Shown one piece after another: positions 35,862 to 42,900 of a stretch of 64,000 nt of DNA. The stretch is from NCBI GenBank assembly GCA_902774295.1, contig CACYHP010000006.1:37536-101535 (forward strand), given 5' to 3'. The position numbers and the translations under genes are program-made. Every line of letters starts with the position of its first letter. The stretch's first letter is position 1. The notes below the pieces were generated by a model that worked only from the letters and a program-made list of their open reading frames with translations, was not told the DNA's origin and searched no databases. This DNA is from an uncultured Bacteroidia bacterium (GTDB lineage: Bacteria > Bacteroidota > Bacteroidia > Bacteroidales > F082).

Positions 35862-35885
35862 GGACAAGGAATGCCTTGTCCGTAC
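35858..35885. repeat. Hairpin repeat overlapping the miaA stop codon
   Basis: GTAGGGACAAGG (35858-35869) pairs with CCTTGTCCGTAC (35874-35885) with one mismatch and a 4-base loop. The first GTAG supplies the miaA TAG. Style is the same as the hairpin in clpC but the sequence differs. Confidence 0.85.
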
Positions 35886-35909
35886 AGGACGATATGATCT
35901 TAACACATT

Positions 35910-36521
35910 ATGATAAAGAATATAATCTTTGATTTTGGAGGAGTGTTGGTGGATTGGAATCCGCACTATCTGTTTGATAAGTATTTCAATGATATGGAGG
36001 AATCGAACTATTTCATTGAAAATGTGTGCAATACCGAATGGAATGCCGAGATGGACGGCGGAAAGCCGTTTGAGCAGGCAGTGAAGGAACGCACTACCAT
36101 GTTCCCGAAATATGCCGAGCCGCTGAAGCTTTATCAAACCAACTGGATGGATACCATGGGCGATGAGATTCCGGGCATGTACGAGCTTATCAAGTCATTG
36201 AAAGACAACGGTTTCCCAACGGTTTACGGTCTCACGAACTGGTCGGCGGAGACATTTCCGGCAGTGCAGAAAAAGTATCATATCTTCAGCCTCATCGACA
36301 AGATTATTGTTTCAGGAGAAGTCAAGCAATTAAAGCCAAATCCGGAGATTTTCCATACTTTGCTGAACACTTTCAACCTCAAAGCTGAGGAAAGCTTGTT
36401 CATTGACGATAATGTGAAAAACGTGGAAGGTGCTAAACGTGTAGGAATCAATGCGATACGCTTCGAAAACGCCCAAAAGTTGAAAGAAGACTTAAAGAAA
36501 CTTCATCTCCTTCTTCCATAG
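35910..36521 (+). CDS. HAD-superfamily phosphatase (HAD-IA, YihX-like)
   Basis: A 203-residue hydrolase. Motif I is IFDFGGVLVDWNPHYLF with the nucleophilic Asp, motif II is YGLTNWSAETF, motif III the Lys in SGEVKQLKPNPEIF, and motif IV is LFIDDNVKNVEGAKRVG. A helical cap lies between motifs I and II. YihX-type enzymes dephosphorylate sugar phosphates; the substrate here is unknown. It follows miaA by 48 bases and overlaps the convergent YgjP-like gene by 30 bases at its 3' end. Confidence 0.88.
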   Translation: MIKNIIFDFGGVLVDWNPHYLFDKYFNDMEESNYFIENVCNTEWNAEMDGGKPFEQAVKERTTMFPKYAEPLKLYQTNWMDTMGDEIPGMYELIKSLKDNGFPTVYGLTNWSAETFPAVQKKYHIFSLIDKIIVSGEVKQLKPNPEIFHTLLNTFNLKAEESLFIDDNVKNVEGAKRVGINAIRFENAQKLKEDLKKLHLLLP

Positions 36522-37184
36522 TTTCCAATCCGGCATCATCTCATCCATTAGTGCATGGAATCCCGCCTGGTGGTTGAAATATACGAGGTGGCACATTTCG
36601 TGCACCATCACTTGTCGGATGCAGTTTTCGTTGAGTTTTATAAGCTGCAGGTTGAGGCTGATGTTGCCTTTTCGCGAGCAGCTCCCCCACCTCGACCGCA
36701 TGTCGCGGATGGAGATTTTCGCAGGCGCCACGTTGTATTTGCGGAATTTCTCGATTATTGGCGGAAGAAGTTCGCTGAAGACGATTTTAGCTTGGTTTCT
36801 ATACCATTTGTTTAATTGAATCTCTAAATATTTCGGGTTTTCCGGATATTTAGAATTGATTATCAATGAATTACCTTCGATAAAAACTGAGTTCTTCCCG
36901 CTTTCAAACACTTGAAGCGTGTATTGTTTGCCAAGATAGTTATGAATCTCGCCTGAGATATACTTTTTCTGTTGATTATCAGTGTTTTGCAGTCTGTCGA
37001 GATGATTAAAAATCCATCGTTTATGCTGGTTCAGGAATACGAGCATGTTGCTTTCGCGGTACAGCAGCGGGGCTCTCACCTCTATCACGCCGTCGCGACG
37101 TATGTGAGCCGACACGCTCCGCCGAGGCGAGCGTTTGAACTCGTAACGTATCTCTGAGCCGTTGATGATGATGGTTTTTATCAT
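36492..37184 (-). CDS. YgjP-like metal-dependent hydrolase (SprT/WLM-type zincin)
   Basis: A 230-residue protein of the YgjP/DUF45 family. The zinc site is MVHEMCHLVYFNHQAGFHALM (HExxH followed by a downstream His), preceded by the family signature RDMRSRWGSCSRKGNISLN. The N-terminal half is a beta-rich domain (RRSVSAHIRRDGVIEVRAP). Predicted metallopeptidase or hydrolase, substrate unknown. Its start overlaps the stop of the thioesterase gene by four bases, so the two are coupled. Confidence 0.9.
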   Translation of the reverse strand: MIKTIIINGSEIRYEFKRSPRRSVSAHIRRDGVIEVRAPLLYRESNMLVFLNQHKRWIFNHLDRLQNTDNQQKKYISGEIHNYLGKQYTLQVFESGKNSVFIEGNSLIINSKYPENPKYLEIQLNKWYRNQAKIVFSELLPPIIEKFRKYNVAPAKISIRDMRSRWGSCSRKGNISLNLQLIKLNENCIRQVMVHEMCHLVYFNHQAGFHALMDEMMPDWKLWKKEMKFL

Positions 37185-37555
37185 TTGAGTTTCGCCATAA
37201 AGCGTTCGATGTCAACGATATAGCGGATATGGGTGCCTTCGCCGATGATGCCTTCGTCGTCGCATGCCGACACTTTGAAAGTGAGTTTACGGCCGTCGAT
37301 TTCCTCGAGGACGGCGGTTGCTTTTATCGTTGCGCCGAGTTTTGAAGGCTTGACGTGTGATGTGCTGATATGTGCGCCCACGGTAGACGAGCCTTCGGGC
37401 AGGTCGTTCTCAACGGCAGTCATTGCGGCGTTTTCCATGAGGCCAATCATTGCTGGTGTTGCGAACACGTCGAGACCTCCCGAGCCGTAAGTGCGGGCGG
37501 TGTTGCTGTTGTTTACAGTTGTTGTTGAAGTATGAGATAATCCGAGTTTTAGCAT
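37181..37555 (-). CDS. Hotdog-fold thioesterase-like protein
   Basis: A 124-residue single hotdog domain resembling the fluoroacetyl-CoA thioesterase (FlK) group: GSGGLDVFATPAMIGLMENAAM, LPEGSSTVGAHISTSHVKPS and ATAVLEEIDGRKLTFKVSACDD. Such proteins hydrolyse short acyl-CoA esters; which one is unknown. It is coupled to the YgjP-like gene and sits ten bases after the zinc-ribbon gene, in a minus-strand cluster. Confidence 0.85.
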   Translation of the reverse strand: MLKLGLSHTSTTTVNNSNTARTYGSGGLDVFATPAMIGLMENAAMTAVENDLPEGSSTVGAHISTSHVKPSKLGATIKATAVLEEIDGRKLTFKVSACDDEGIIGEGTHIRYIVDIERFMAKLK

Positions 37556-37565
37556 TTTGTAAAAA

Positions 37566-38183
37566 TTAAATTTGAAAAACTTTTTTATCGTCTTGTTTCA
37601 TCTTGGCTTTTATCGAATCATAAATCTTCAGTTCAAACTCTTTCATCGATTTTGTTGAGATTTGAGATAAGACCTCTTCGCATTTTTCCATCTCGCCGGC
37701 TTCACGATAAAGCTCAGCTTTAAACAGCATATTCTGACTATTCCATTTGTTTGAAGCGATATAATCATTGATGATTTCGATAAAAAACGCCTCCTCCTGC
37801 GATGTTACCAAATTAGATCCGTTTCGATAAAATTCATCGTTGAAAGCCATGATGATATGATGCCTTATCACCTGCATGTCGTCGCGTTTAATGCTTTTAT
37901 CGGCTTTAAGCTGCTCGTAAGCCTCTTTCCATTCCTGATAAGAGAGCTCTCCGCGTTCCGACGACCAATCGTCGCCTTCCTTGTAATGTTGTTTATATTC
38001 CAGATAATATTTCCCACATGCGGGGCATTTCTGCACCGGGGAAACCCGAGGCAACATTGGAGCAATCATTTTCTGGTCAGACCAATGCTTAGCACCGAAG
38101 GTATTGCCTGATGCCAGATTCAGCAGTTCTTTGCGCTCACCGCAAAAAGGACATTTAACAATTTTAGCATTTGCCGGTAACAT
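37566..38183 (-). CDS. Zinc-ribbon protein of unknown function
   Basis: A 205-residue protein. The N-terminus has two CxxC pairs in zinc-ribbon context (VKCPFCGERKELL and VQKCPACGKYYLEY), and the rest is predominantly helical with a TPR-like C-terminal half (AELYREAGEMEKCEEVLSQ). Possibly related to DUF2225-type proteins, but I am not certain. It is the upstream member of a cluster with the thioesterase and YgjP-like genes. Confidence 0.7.
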   Translation of the reverse strand: MLPANAKIVKCPFCGERKELLNLASGNTFGAKHWSDQKMIAPMLPRVSPVQKCPACGKYYLEYKQHYKEGDDWSSERGELSYQEWKEAYEQLKADKSIKRDDMQVIRHHIIMAFNDEFYRNGSNLVTSQEEAFFIEIINDYIASNKWNSQNMLFKAELYREAGEMEKCEEVLSQISTKSMKEFELKIYDSIKAKMKQDDKKVFQI

Positions 38184-38190
38184 AATCTCA

Positions 38191-38256
38191 CTCTTTAAAC
38201 TATTAAACTTTAAACTATTAAACTACTCTAAACTCTACACTCTCAACTCTAAACTA
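38191..38256. repeat. AT-rich AAACTATTAAACT-type simple repeat
   Basis: Irregular tandem variations of AAACTATTAAACTTT and CTCTAAACTCTAC fill the short gap between the TSCPD and zinc-ribbon genes. A related GTTTAATAG text occurs in the RhuM upstream regions (51924-51950 and 52960-52990). Confidence 0.6.
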
Positions 38257-38508
38257 CCGTCTCTTCAGTTCCTTCAGTGCTTGGCAAAGCTGATCCGGGC
38301 AAGAAGTAATCTTGTTTCCGCAGCGTATTCCTTCCAGTTTGTTGATTACGTCGTCTATTTTCTGTCCTTGCACCAGTCGGCAGATGCCCTGGAGGTTTCC
38401 GTTGCAGCCTCCGAGGAACGCCACATTTTGGATTATGTTGTCGTCGTCGGCGGTGACGTCGATGAGTATTGAGCAGGTGCCCTGGGTGGTGTATTGGAGG
38501 TGTTTCAT
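38254..38508 (-). CDS. TSCPD-domain small protein
   Basis: An 84-residue protein with the hallmark ending TSCPDQLCQALKEL of the TSCPD domain, preceded by FLGGCNGNLQGICRLVQGQ. Stand-alone TSCPD proteins are conserved in anaerobes and resemble the zinc-binding end of vitamin-B12-dependent ribonucleotide reductase. Function unknown. It begins one base after the Fic gene ends and is probably co-transcribed with it. Confidence 0.85.
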   Translation of the reverse strand: MKHLQYTTQGTCSILIDVTADDDNIIQNVAFLGGCNGNLQGICRLVQGQKIDDVINKLEGIRCGNKITSCPDQLCQALKELKRR

Positions 38509-38509
38509 T

Positions 38510-39694
38510 TTATCTTGTAATTTCTTTGTAAAGCGACAATCCTTTCACTGTGAGGAGGTATTTCTGGCGAGGATGGCGAGGTTTATCTGGATATAACATT
38601 CGGATATAACCCTCCGCAATGGCTGGATTCAGATAAAGATTCATAAAGTTCACACGATCTTTTAACCCAATCCTTACCATCATATTTTTAACTGAGATTT
38701 CCTCATCCCCTACAATTGTTATCAGATCTATTATATTCTGATTCTTTGTATGAAACTTGTTCACAACTTGATGGGTGCTTGATGGGTGCTTGATGGGTGT
38801 CTGTTCCTTACTTGTGGGGATACTTGTGGGGTCTGCCAAATTTGGCTGTATTCTCCATTCTACTGTAGGATGAATATGCAGATAACGGTTTCGCAGATCC
38901 CATTGCTCACCAAGAAGCAGGTTGCGGAAGAATCTTTCCAGATAAACTGGCGAATAATCAATGCCTTTCACCGCACTTTTGTAATTGGCACGGACAAGAG
39001 CGTTACGGAAATACCAGGAATGCTTGGCAAACATATCGTTAGTCACTTCAAAACCCAATGACCGCAGATACTGGATTATGAAAACCGCAGTTGTACGGGT
39101 GTTTCCTTCGCCAAAAGCGTGGATTTGCCATAGATCTGAAGTAAATCTGGCGATATGTTTTATCAAATCATCCTGAGAGATGCCTTTGTAGCTGAATTCG
39201 CGTTCTTTTGCGATATCGTATTCCAAAGCACGGTGCAAGTCTTGCCAAAACAGATAATCGACCGTGTCCCATTCCAGCACCCATTCCTTTTTGGAGATGT
39301 CACATTTGCGCAGTTGGCCAGCATGTTTGAAAACACCGTCAAAAATTTTTCGATGTAAGGCCATATAGCCTCTGACTGAAAAATCGAGAGTGTTTGTCGC
39401 CAGTATTTCCTGGATGTTGCTCGACACGTTATCCGCTTCCTGGCGCTCATCGTCATCCGGTTCGCGTTTGGTTTTGGTTTGATAATACTCTCTGATGCGA
39501 CGTTTAACCTCATCTGACGAAATCTCCCCTTCGATATGCTTTTGAGCGGTCTCTCGCAAATAATCCGACACACGAAGTCCGTCCACGGCCTGCAAGCCGA
39601 TAGCCGTCTCCCAGTTCAGAGCCTTCTCTTTTTGCGACGGCTCCCCTTGCCGGATGTACTCATCGAAGTTAAGATATGGATGATTGTCAGACAT
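38510..39694 (-). CDS. Fic-family AMP-transferase with fused N-terminal antitoxin-like region and C-terminal wHTH
   Basis: A 394-residue Fic protein. The active loop is H192-AFGEGNTR (HxFxEGNxR with Thr in place of the usual second Gly). Fic enzymes transfer AMP or a related group to hydroxyls on target proteins. The N-terminus (about 25-72) looks like a fused VbhA-type antitoxin: AIGLQAVDGL where the inhibitory (S/T)xxxE(G/N) motif would lie, then HIEGEISSDEVKRRIREYY. Here the Glu is Asp. After the core come a Ser/Pro/Thr linker and a winged-helix-like end. The linker is encoded by three exact 11-bp tandem repeats. Start is ATG 39694; an upstream TTG lies in the -7 box. Confidence 0.88.
   Translation of the reverse strand: MSDNHPYLNFDEYIRQGEPSQKEKALNWETAIGLQAVDGLRVSDYLRETAQKHIEGEISSDEVKRRIREYYQTKTKREPDDDERQEADNVSSNIQEILATNTLDFSVRGYMALHRKIFDGVFKHAGQLRKCDISKKEWVLEWDTVDYLFWQDLHRALEYDIAKEREFSYKGISQDDLIKHIARFTSDLWQIHAFGEGNTRTTAVFIIQYLRSLGFEVTNDMFAKHSWYFRNALVRANYKSAVKGIDYSPVYLERFFRNLLLGEQWDLRNRYLHIHPTVEWRIQPNLADPTSIPTSKEQTPIKHPSSTHQVVNKFHTKNQNIIDLITIVGDEEISVKNMMVRIGLKDRVNFMNLYLNPAIAEGYIRMLYPDKPRHPRQKYLLTVKGLSLYKEITR
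38767..38799. repeat. Three exact 11-bp tandem repeats within the fic gene
   Basis: CTTGATGGGTG is repeated three times without a mismatch (38767-38777, 38778-38788, 38789-38799). The unit length is not a multiple of three, so gain or loss of one unit shifts the fic frame. Next to it, TACTTGTGGGG occurs twice in a 12-bp period (38809-38832). Confidence 0.9.
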
Positions 39695-39718
39695 TATAAA
39701 TGCTAAATGTTGTCTTTG

Positions 39719-39726
39719 CAAAGGTA
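39719..39726 (-). promoter_or_regulatory. -7 box of the fic gene
   Basis: Minus-strand TACCTTTG, 24 bases upstream of the ATG at 39694. This supports that start over the TTG at 39721. Confidence 0.5.
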
Positions 39727-39770
39727 CGAAAAATTTTTGAAAGTTCAGAGGTTTATTTTATATTATCTTG

Positions 39771-39948
39771 TTACTTTTTTCTTGACAAAAAAGTAACCAA
39801 TTTTGCGAATGTCGAATGCAGAGCCAAGTTTACTTGAGCTATGCTGAGACAAAGCAAAATCAGTAAAACTAAAAAGTCAAGCGCCATACAAAGCTCTGAC
39901 CGCTGTATGACGCGGGCCAACGCTGTAAACCATATGGGGCAAAGCCAC
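39771..39948 (+). repeat. Bacteroidota-type ACTTTTTTCTTGACAAAAAAGT repeat, copy 1
   Basis: It begins with a palindrome (ACTTTTTTCTTG / CAAAAAAGTAACC) and ends with AGTCAAGCGCCATACAAAGC, TCTGACCG, TGACGCGGGCC and a GGGGCAAAGCCA close. The same start and end blocks recur at 40475-40582. This copy carries about 70 extra bases between them. It fills the gap downstream of the sulfur-binding-like gene. Confidence 0.75.
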
Positions 39949-39950
39949 AT

Positions 39951-40397
39951 CTATAAATTGGTAAGTTTTTGTTCTACTATAAAGTTGCGCAGTTTTTCTC
40001 TCCATGGCTGGTTTTGTAACAGAATCCACAGGTCTTCATCAAAATAGGCGTAGCTAATATTCTCTTTGAGCCATTTTTTTGATGGTGTGGTTTTCATTTC
40101 AAGCACATTTTTGCCGTGAAGATGCCAGAAGCCGTCGGTGGCGAGATGCCAGAAAGGATTGGCTATATCGGCTGGCTTATCGAATTGCGAATGACGGGTG
40201 TTTTCCACCATCAGTTTAAGGTAGCGGTCCTCAAGCCATTCGTTAAGCACGAAACGGTTTTCTTTGAATATCCCCAGCCCTATGCCATCAATCAGTGCGA
40301 GTAGCAAAACAGGCTTAGCGACTATCACCTCGCCATGGATTTTCGCCTGGCGGAGATTCAGGATGCGGTTGGTGTAGTTAGAATAGGATTGTTCCAT
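39951..40397 (-). CDS. Solitary sulfur-binding-domain-like protein
   Basis: A 148-residue protein. NLRQAKIHGEVIVAKPVLLLALIDGIG and NPFWHLATDGFWHLHG match in style the N-terminal domain of HNH restriction endonucleases of the ScoMcrA type, which in that family binds phosphorothioated DNA (the KP.LLLAL and PFWHL..DGFW signatures). The HNH nuclease half is missing, so this is a stand-alone reader domain or a remnant. Start is ATG 40397; the longer frame starts inside the -7 box. It is flanked by two direct copies of the same intergenic repeat, as if inserted as a cassette. Confidence 0.6.
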   Translation of the reverse strand: MEQSYSNYTNRILNLRQAKIHGEVIVAKPVLLLALIDGIGLGIFKENRFVLNEWLEDRYLKLMVENTRHSQFDKPADIANPFWHLATDGFWHLHGKNVLEMKTTPSKKWLKENISYAYFDEDLWILLQNQPWREKLRNFIVEQKLTNL

Positions 40398-40436
40398 GGT
40401 AACGATGTTATTGTGCACTTCACGAGAAATATTTTG

Positions 40437-40444
40437 CAAATATA
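40437..40444 (-). promoter_or_regulatory. -7 box of the sulfur-binding-like gene
   Basis: Minus-strand TATATTTG, 39 bases before ATG 40397. Confidence 0.5.
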
Positions 40445-40474
40445 GGAATTTTGGCCTTAGCAGGCGGTTGTATG

Positions 40475-40582
40475 ATACTTTTTTCTTGATAAAAAAGTAT
40501 CCAAAAAATCAAGCGCCATCCGATACTCTGACCGTCGTCTGGCGCGGGCCGGTACTGTGAACCACGTGGGAGCGAAGCCAAA
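40475..40582 (+). repeat. Bacteroidota-type ACTTTTTTCTTGATAAAAAAGT repeat, copy 2
   Basis: Same orientation and same beginning and end as the copy at 39771-39948, but without the 70-base middle part: palindrome, then ATCAAGCGCCATCCGATAC, TCTGACCGTCG, TGGCGCGGGCC and GGGAGCGAAGCCA. Confidence 0.75.
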
Positions 40583-40620
40583 TTAGCAATAACAAAAAAC
40601 AAATTATATATCATTTTTTG

Positions 40621-40628
40621 TATATTTG
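40621..40628 (+). promoter_or_regulatory. -7 box of the tandem GKYKG protein gene
   Basis: TATATTTG, 8 bases before the ATG at 40637, so the mRNA leader would be very short. Confidence 0.5.
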
Positions 40629-40636
40629 CATCCATT

Positions 40637-41311
40637 ATGGATAAACAAACATTAATCAAAGCAATTAATCAAAAAGGCAATAGCCTTATATCTATTTATT
40701 ATAATATCGGTCGCGCATTGCCCTTTACAGCACAGCGATTCCCAGATGGCCGTGTATCTAGTTGGTATTATGCGCAACACGTCGAAGTGCATAAAGTTAA
40801 GCCAGGAGGAAAAGGCGGAAAATACGGAAATGCATATGGCTTTTACTATAGAAACGGAGAAAGGGCTAATGCCTATGAAGATCCATTAATAGGCTGGTGC
40901 AAGATCGACGATACAGAGCCACAGGAAATTCCTTGTGCTGCCTGCGGTTCATGGGTATTGTTGGATATTTTAGGTGAATCAACTACTGAACCAACTAAAA
41001 TATATGGCTTAAACGATGTGTTGGAAAAGGGTAAATATAAAGGTAAAACTTTGCTAGAAGTAATACATATTGATTGGAACTGGATAAAATGGGCCAACGA
41101 ATATTCAGAGCATTTCTTTTTCGATATCGACGAAGTTCAACGTGAAAGAAAAAAAGATATCATAACACTTCTACCTCAAGATGTTCTAACTTTTGGAAAA
41201 TATAAAGGTCAAACCATCGAATATGTCGCCAAAAATGACATTGCATACATACTATGGTTATCTGAAAACAGTGAAGATTTTATAATAAAACTTGACAACG
41301 ACAAAGAATAA
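40637..41311 (+). CDS. Protein with two ExoX-C-like GKYKG modules, function unknown
   Basis: A 224-residue protein. The first 110 residues are an unrecognised domain (NSLISIYYNIGRALPF, then an ARG/GLY-rich middle and IPCAACGSW with one CxxC). Two copies of the same 35-residue module end the protein: KGKYKGKTLLEVIHIDWNWIKW and, after a charged linker, FGKYKGQTIEYVAKNDIAYILW. The module resembles the one at the N-terminus of the acidic protein at 21697-22107 and the C-terminal part of ExoX-like nucleases. Nucleic-acid binding is possible but not shown. It is a monocistronic gene beside defence genes. Confidence 0.65.
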   Translation: MDKQTLIKAINQKGNSLISIYYNIGRALPFTAQRFPDGRVSSWYYAQHVEVHKVKPGGKGGKYGNAYGFYYRNGERANAYEDPLIGWCKIDDTEPQEIPCAACGSWVLLDILGESTTEPTKIYGLNDVLEKGKYKGKTLLEVIHIDWNWIKWANEYSEHFFFDIDEVQRERKKDIITLLPQDVLTFGKYKGQTIEYVAKNDIAYILWLSENSEDFIIKLDNDKE

Positions 41312-41313
41312 AC

Positions 41314-42171
41314 TCATTTCTCGTATGCCATCTTAACAATTCTTCCTAGAAGTTCCTTGTTTTTGTTAATATCATCATGCATTAAATGCAAATTGTACCA
41401 ACCATATTTCATCTCATATTTCCATTCAAAAGCAGCCGATTCCAACTCACTGTTCAAATCTTCAGATTGAGGGGTTCTTGCCAAAAGTCCTACCCATTGT
41501 TTTTTAGGTTTGAAATGAACAAAATTGTTTGATACACCGTCTTTTGAAAGTCCTATATAGTATTTGTTATAGTTTAATTGATATTCCGGGGCAACTGTAT
41601 GAACTATTTCAAGAAGAGCATCCACAACGCTCATCATTTTTTTAGTCGATCTGTTTTCCCAATAATTTCTATCAGTGGGCTCTATATTTGTTTCTTCATC
41701 TTCAATACCAATCGGCAAAAGATCCAACACTCGTGTAAAAATTAATGATACATCATCACCAACCTTTACCGCTTTCATTTGAATAGCAATAAGAGGTATT
41801 GATTTGTTGAAAAGACTTATTACATTAAGAAAACGACTAGTAATATCCTCTGCAACAATCACGGCAACATGGTCGTATGATGGATGGAGATTTCTCTCTA
41901 TGTCCCAATATTCAATTGTGCGAATGATGTGACTTTCATCTGTCTTCCCCAATTGAATTTCAACTTCATATCGCATGTTTGAATCATCATCCGATTGAAG
42001 TAATAAATCCAAACGCCCAGCATGAGGTTGTATACGTTCTTTATCTTTCAACTGAAGATTACCAAGACCAAGTATTTCTGGATTCTCTGCAATAATATTC
42101 TGAACCCATTTCTCATTTAATTCTGGGTGATTCTTAAGCGACACCTCTTCTAATTTTACAAACTTTGGCAT
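41314..42171 (-). CDS. PD-(D/E)XK-like nuclease-fold protein
   Basis: A 285-residue protein. The segment AGRLDLLLQSDDDSNMRYEVEIQLGKTD holds an Asp, about 14 residues, then ExQ, the arrangement of PD-(D/E)XK nucleases such as the NucS/DUF91-like group. Preceding text (WVQNIIAENPEILGLGNL) also fits those proteins. The C-terminal half is unassigned (YNKYYIGLSKDGVSNNFVHFKPKKQWVG). It could be an orphan restriction or repair nuclease, or regulatory. It converges on the tandem-GKYKG gene with two bases between stops and is divergent from the invertase gene. Confidence 0.65.
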   Translation of the reverse strand: MPKFVKLEEVSLKNHPELNEKWVQNIIAENPEILGLGNLQLKDKERIQPHAGRLDLLLQSDDDSNMRYEVEIQLGKTDESHIIRTIEYWDIERNLHPSYDHVAVIVAEDITSRFLNVISLFNKSIPLIAIQMKAVKVGDDVSLIFTRVLDLLPIGIEDEETNIEPTDRNYWENRSTKKMMSVVDALLEIVHTVAPEYQLNYNKYYIGLSKDGVSNNFVHFKPKKQWVGLLARTPQSEDLNSELESAAFEWKYEMKYGWYNLHLMHDDINKNKELLGRIVKMAYEK

Positions 42172-42199
42172 AATAATATTTTTATATAATTCAATGATA

Positions 42200-42207
42200 C
42201 AAATTTA
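42200..42207 (-). promoter_or_regulatory. -7 box of the PD-(D/E)XK-like gene
   Basis: Minus-strand TAAATTTG, 28 bases upstream of the ATG at 42171. Confidence 0.45.
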
Positions 42208-42246
42208 CACATATTTTAGATACACATTATTTTTAAATAAAAAATT

Positions 42247-42900
42247 ATGATTTACGGTTACATACGCGTTAGTAGCGATAAACAGACGGTGGAAAACCAA
42301 CGGTTTGAGATTAACAATTTCTGCCAGCGTGAAAAACTCCGCATTGACGGTTGGATTGAAGAAACCATCAGCGGCACAAAGAACTATGACAAACGGGAGC
42401 TTGGACGACTTTTGAAAAAAGTGCAAAAAGACGACCTCATCATCTGTGCCGAACTGTCCCGCTTAGGCAGGAGCCTCTTCATGATTATGGAGATTTTAAG
42501 TCTTTGCATGAAGAAAGAATGTCGCGTCTGGACTATCAAAGACAATTACCGCCTTGGCGATGACATTCAAAGCAAAGTCCTTGCTTTTGCTTTCGGGCTT
42601 TCGGCAGAGATTGAGCGCAACCTTATCAGCCAGCGCACAAAGGAGGCGTTGGCGAGGAAGAAATCTGAAGGAGCGAAACTTGGTCATCCACGTGGATTCC
42701 GCTGTAGGCTTAATCCCCAATGTGTAAGCCGTCATAATTATATTTTGAAAGAATTGGCAAAGGGTACGGAGAAAACCATTATAGCCAAGAGATTGAAAGT
42801 GTCAAAGACTACTTTCTATCGTTATCTTGTTTACACTGGACTTCACTTGCCAATAAATTGTCAACAAGAAGGATGGGAAGAATATGGCATTTACCATTGA
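42247..42900 (+). CDS. Serine-type DNA invertase, Mpi-like
   Basis: A 217-residue resolvase/invertase. The catalytic N-terminus is MIYGYIRVSSDKQTVENQ (nucleophile Ser9 in RVS). The core runs on with ICAELSRLGRSLFMIMEIL and AFGLSAEIERNLISQRTKEAL, and a C-terminal helix-turn-helix KGTEKTIIAKRLKVSKTTFYRYL binds DNA. It closely resembles, from memory, the Mpi invertase of Bacteroides fragilis that flips many promoters. Here it directly abuts a silent methyltransferase cassette: its last 17 bases overlap that ORF and the putative crossover site starts 20 bases after its stop. It is the obvious candidate to flip the cassettes. Confidence 0.9.
   Translation: MIYGYIRVSSDKQTVENQRFEINNFCQREKLRIDGWIEETISGTKNYDKRELGRLLKKVQKDDLIICAELSRLGRSLFMIMEILSLCMKKECRVWTIKDNYRLGDDIQSKVLAFAFGLSAEIERNLISQRTKEALARKKSEGAKLGHPRGFRCRLNPQCVSRHNYILKELAKGTEKTIIAKRLKVSKTTFYRYLVYTGLHLPINCQQEGWEEYGIYH

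Noticed and set aside
38191..38832. CRISPR-like repeats
   Set aside because: The 11-bp and AAACT-type repeats are contiguous or irregular without unique spacers, and no cas gene is near.
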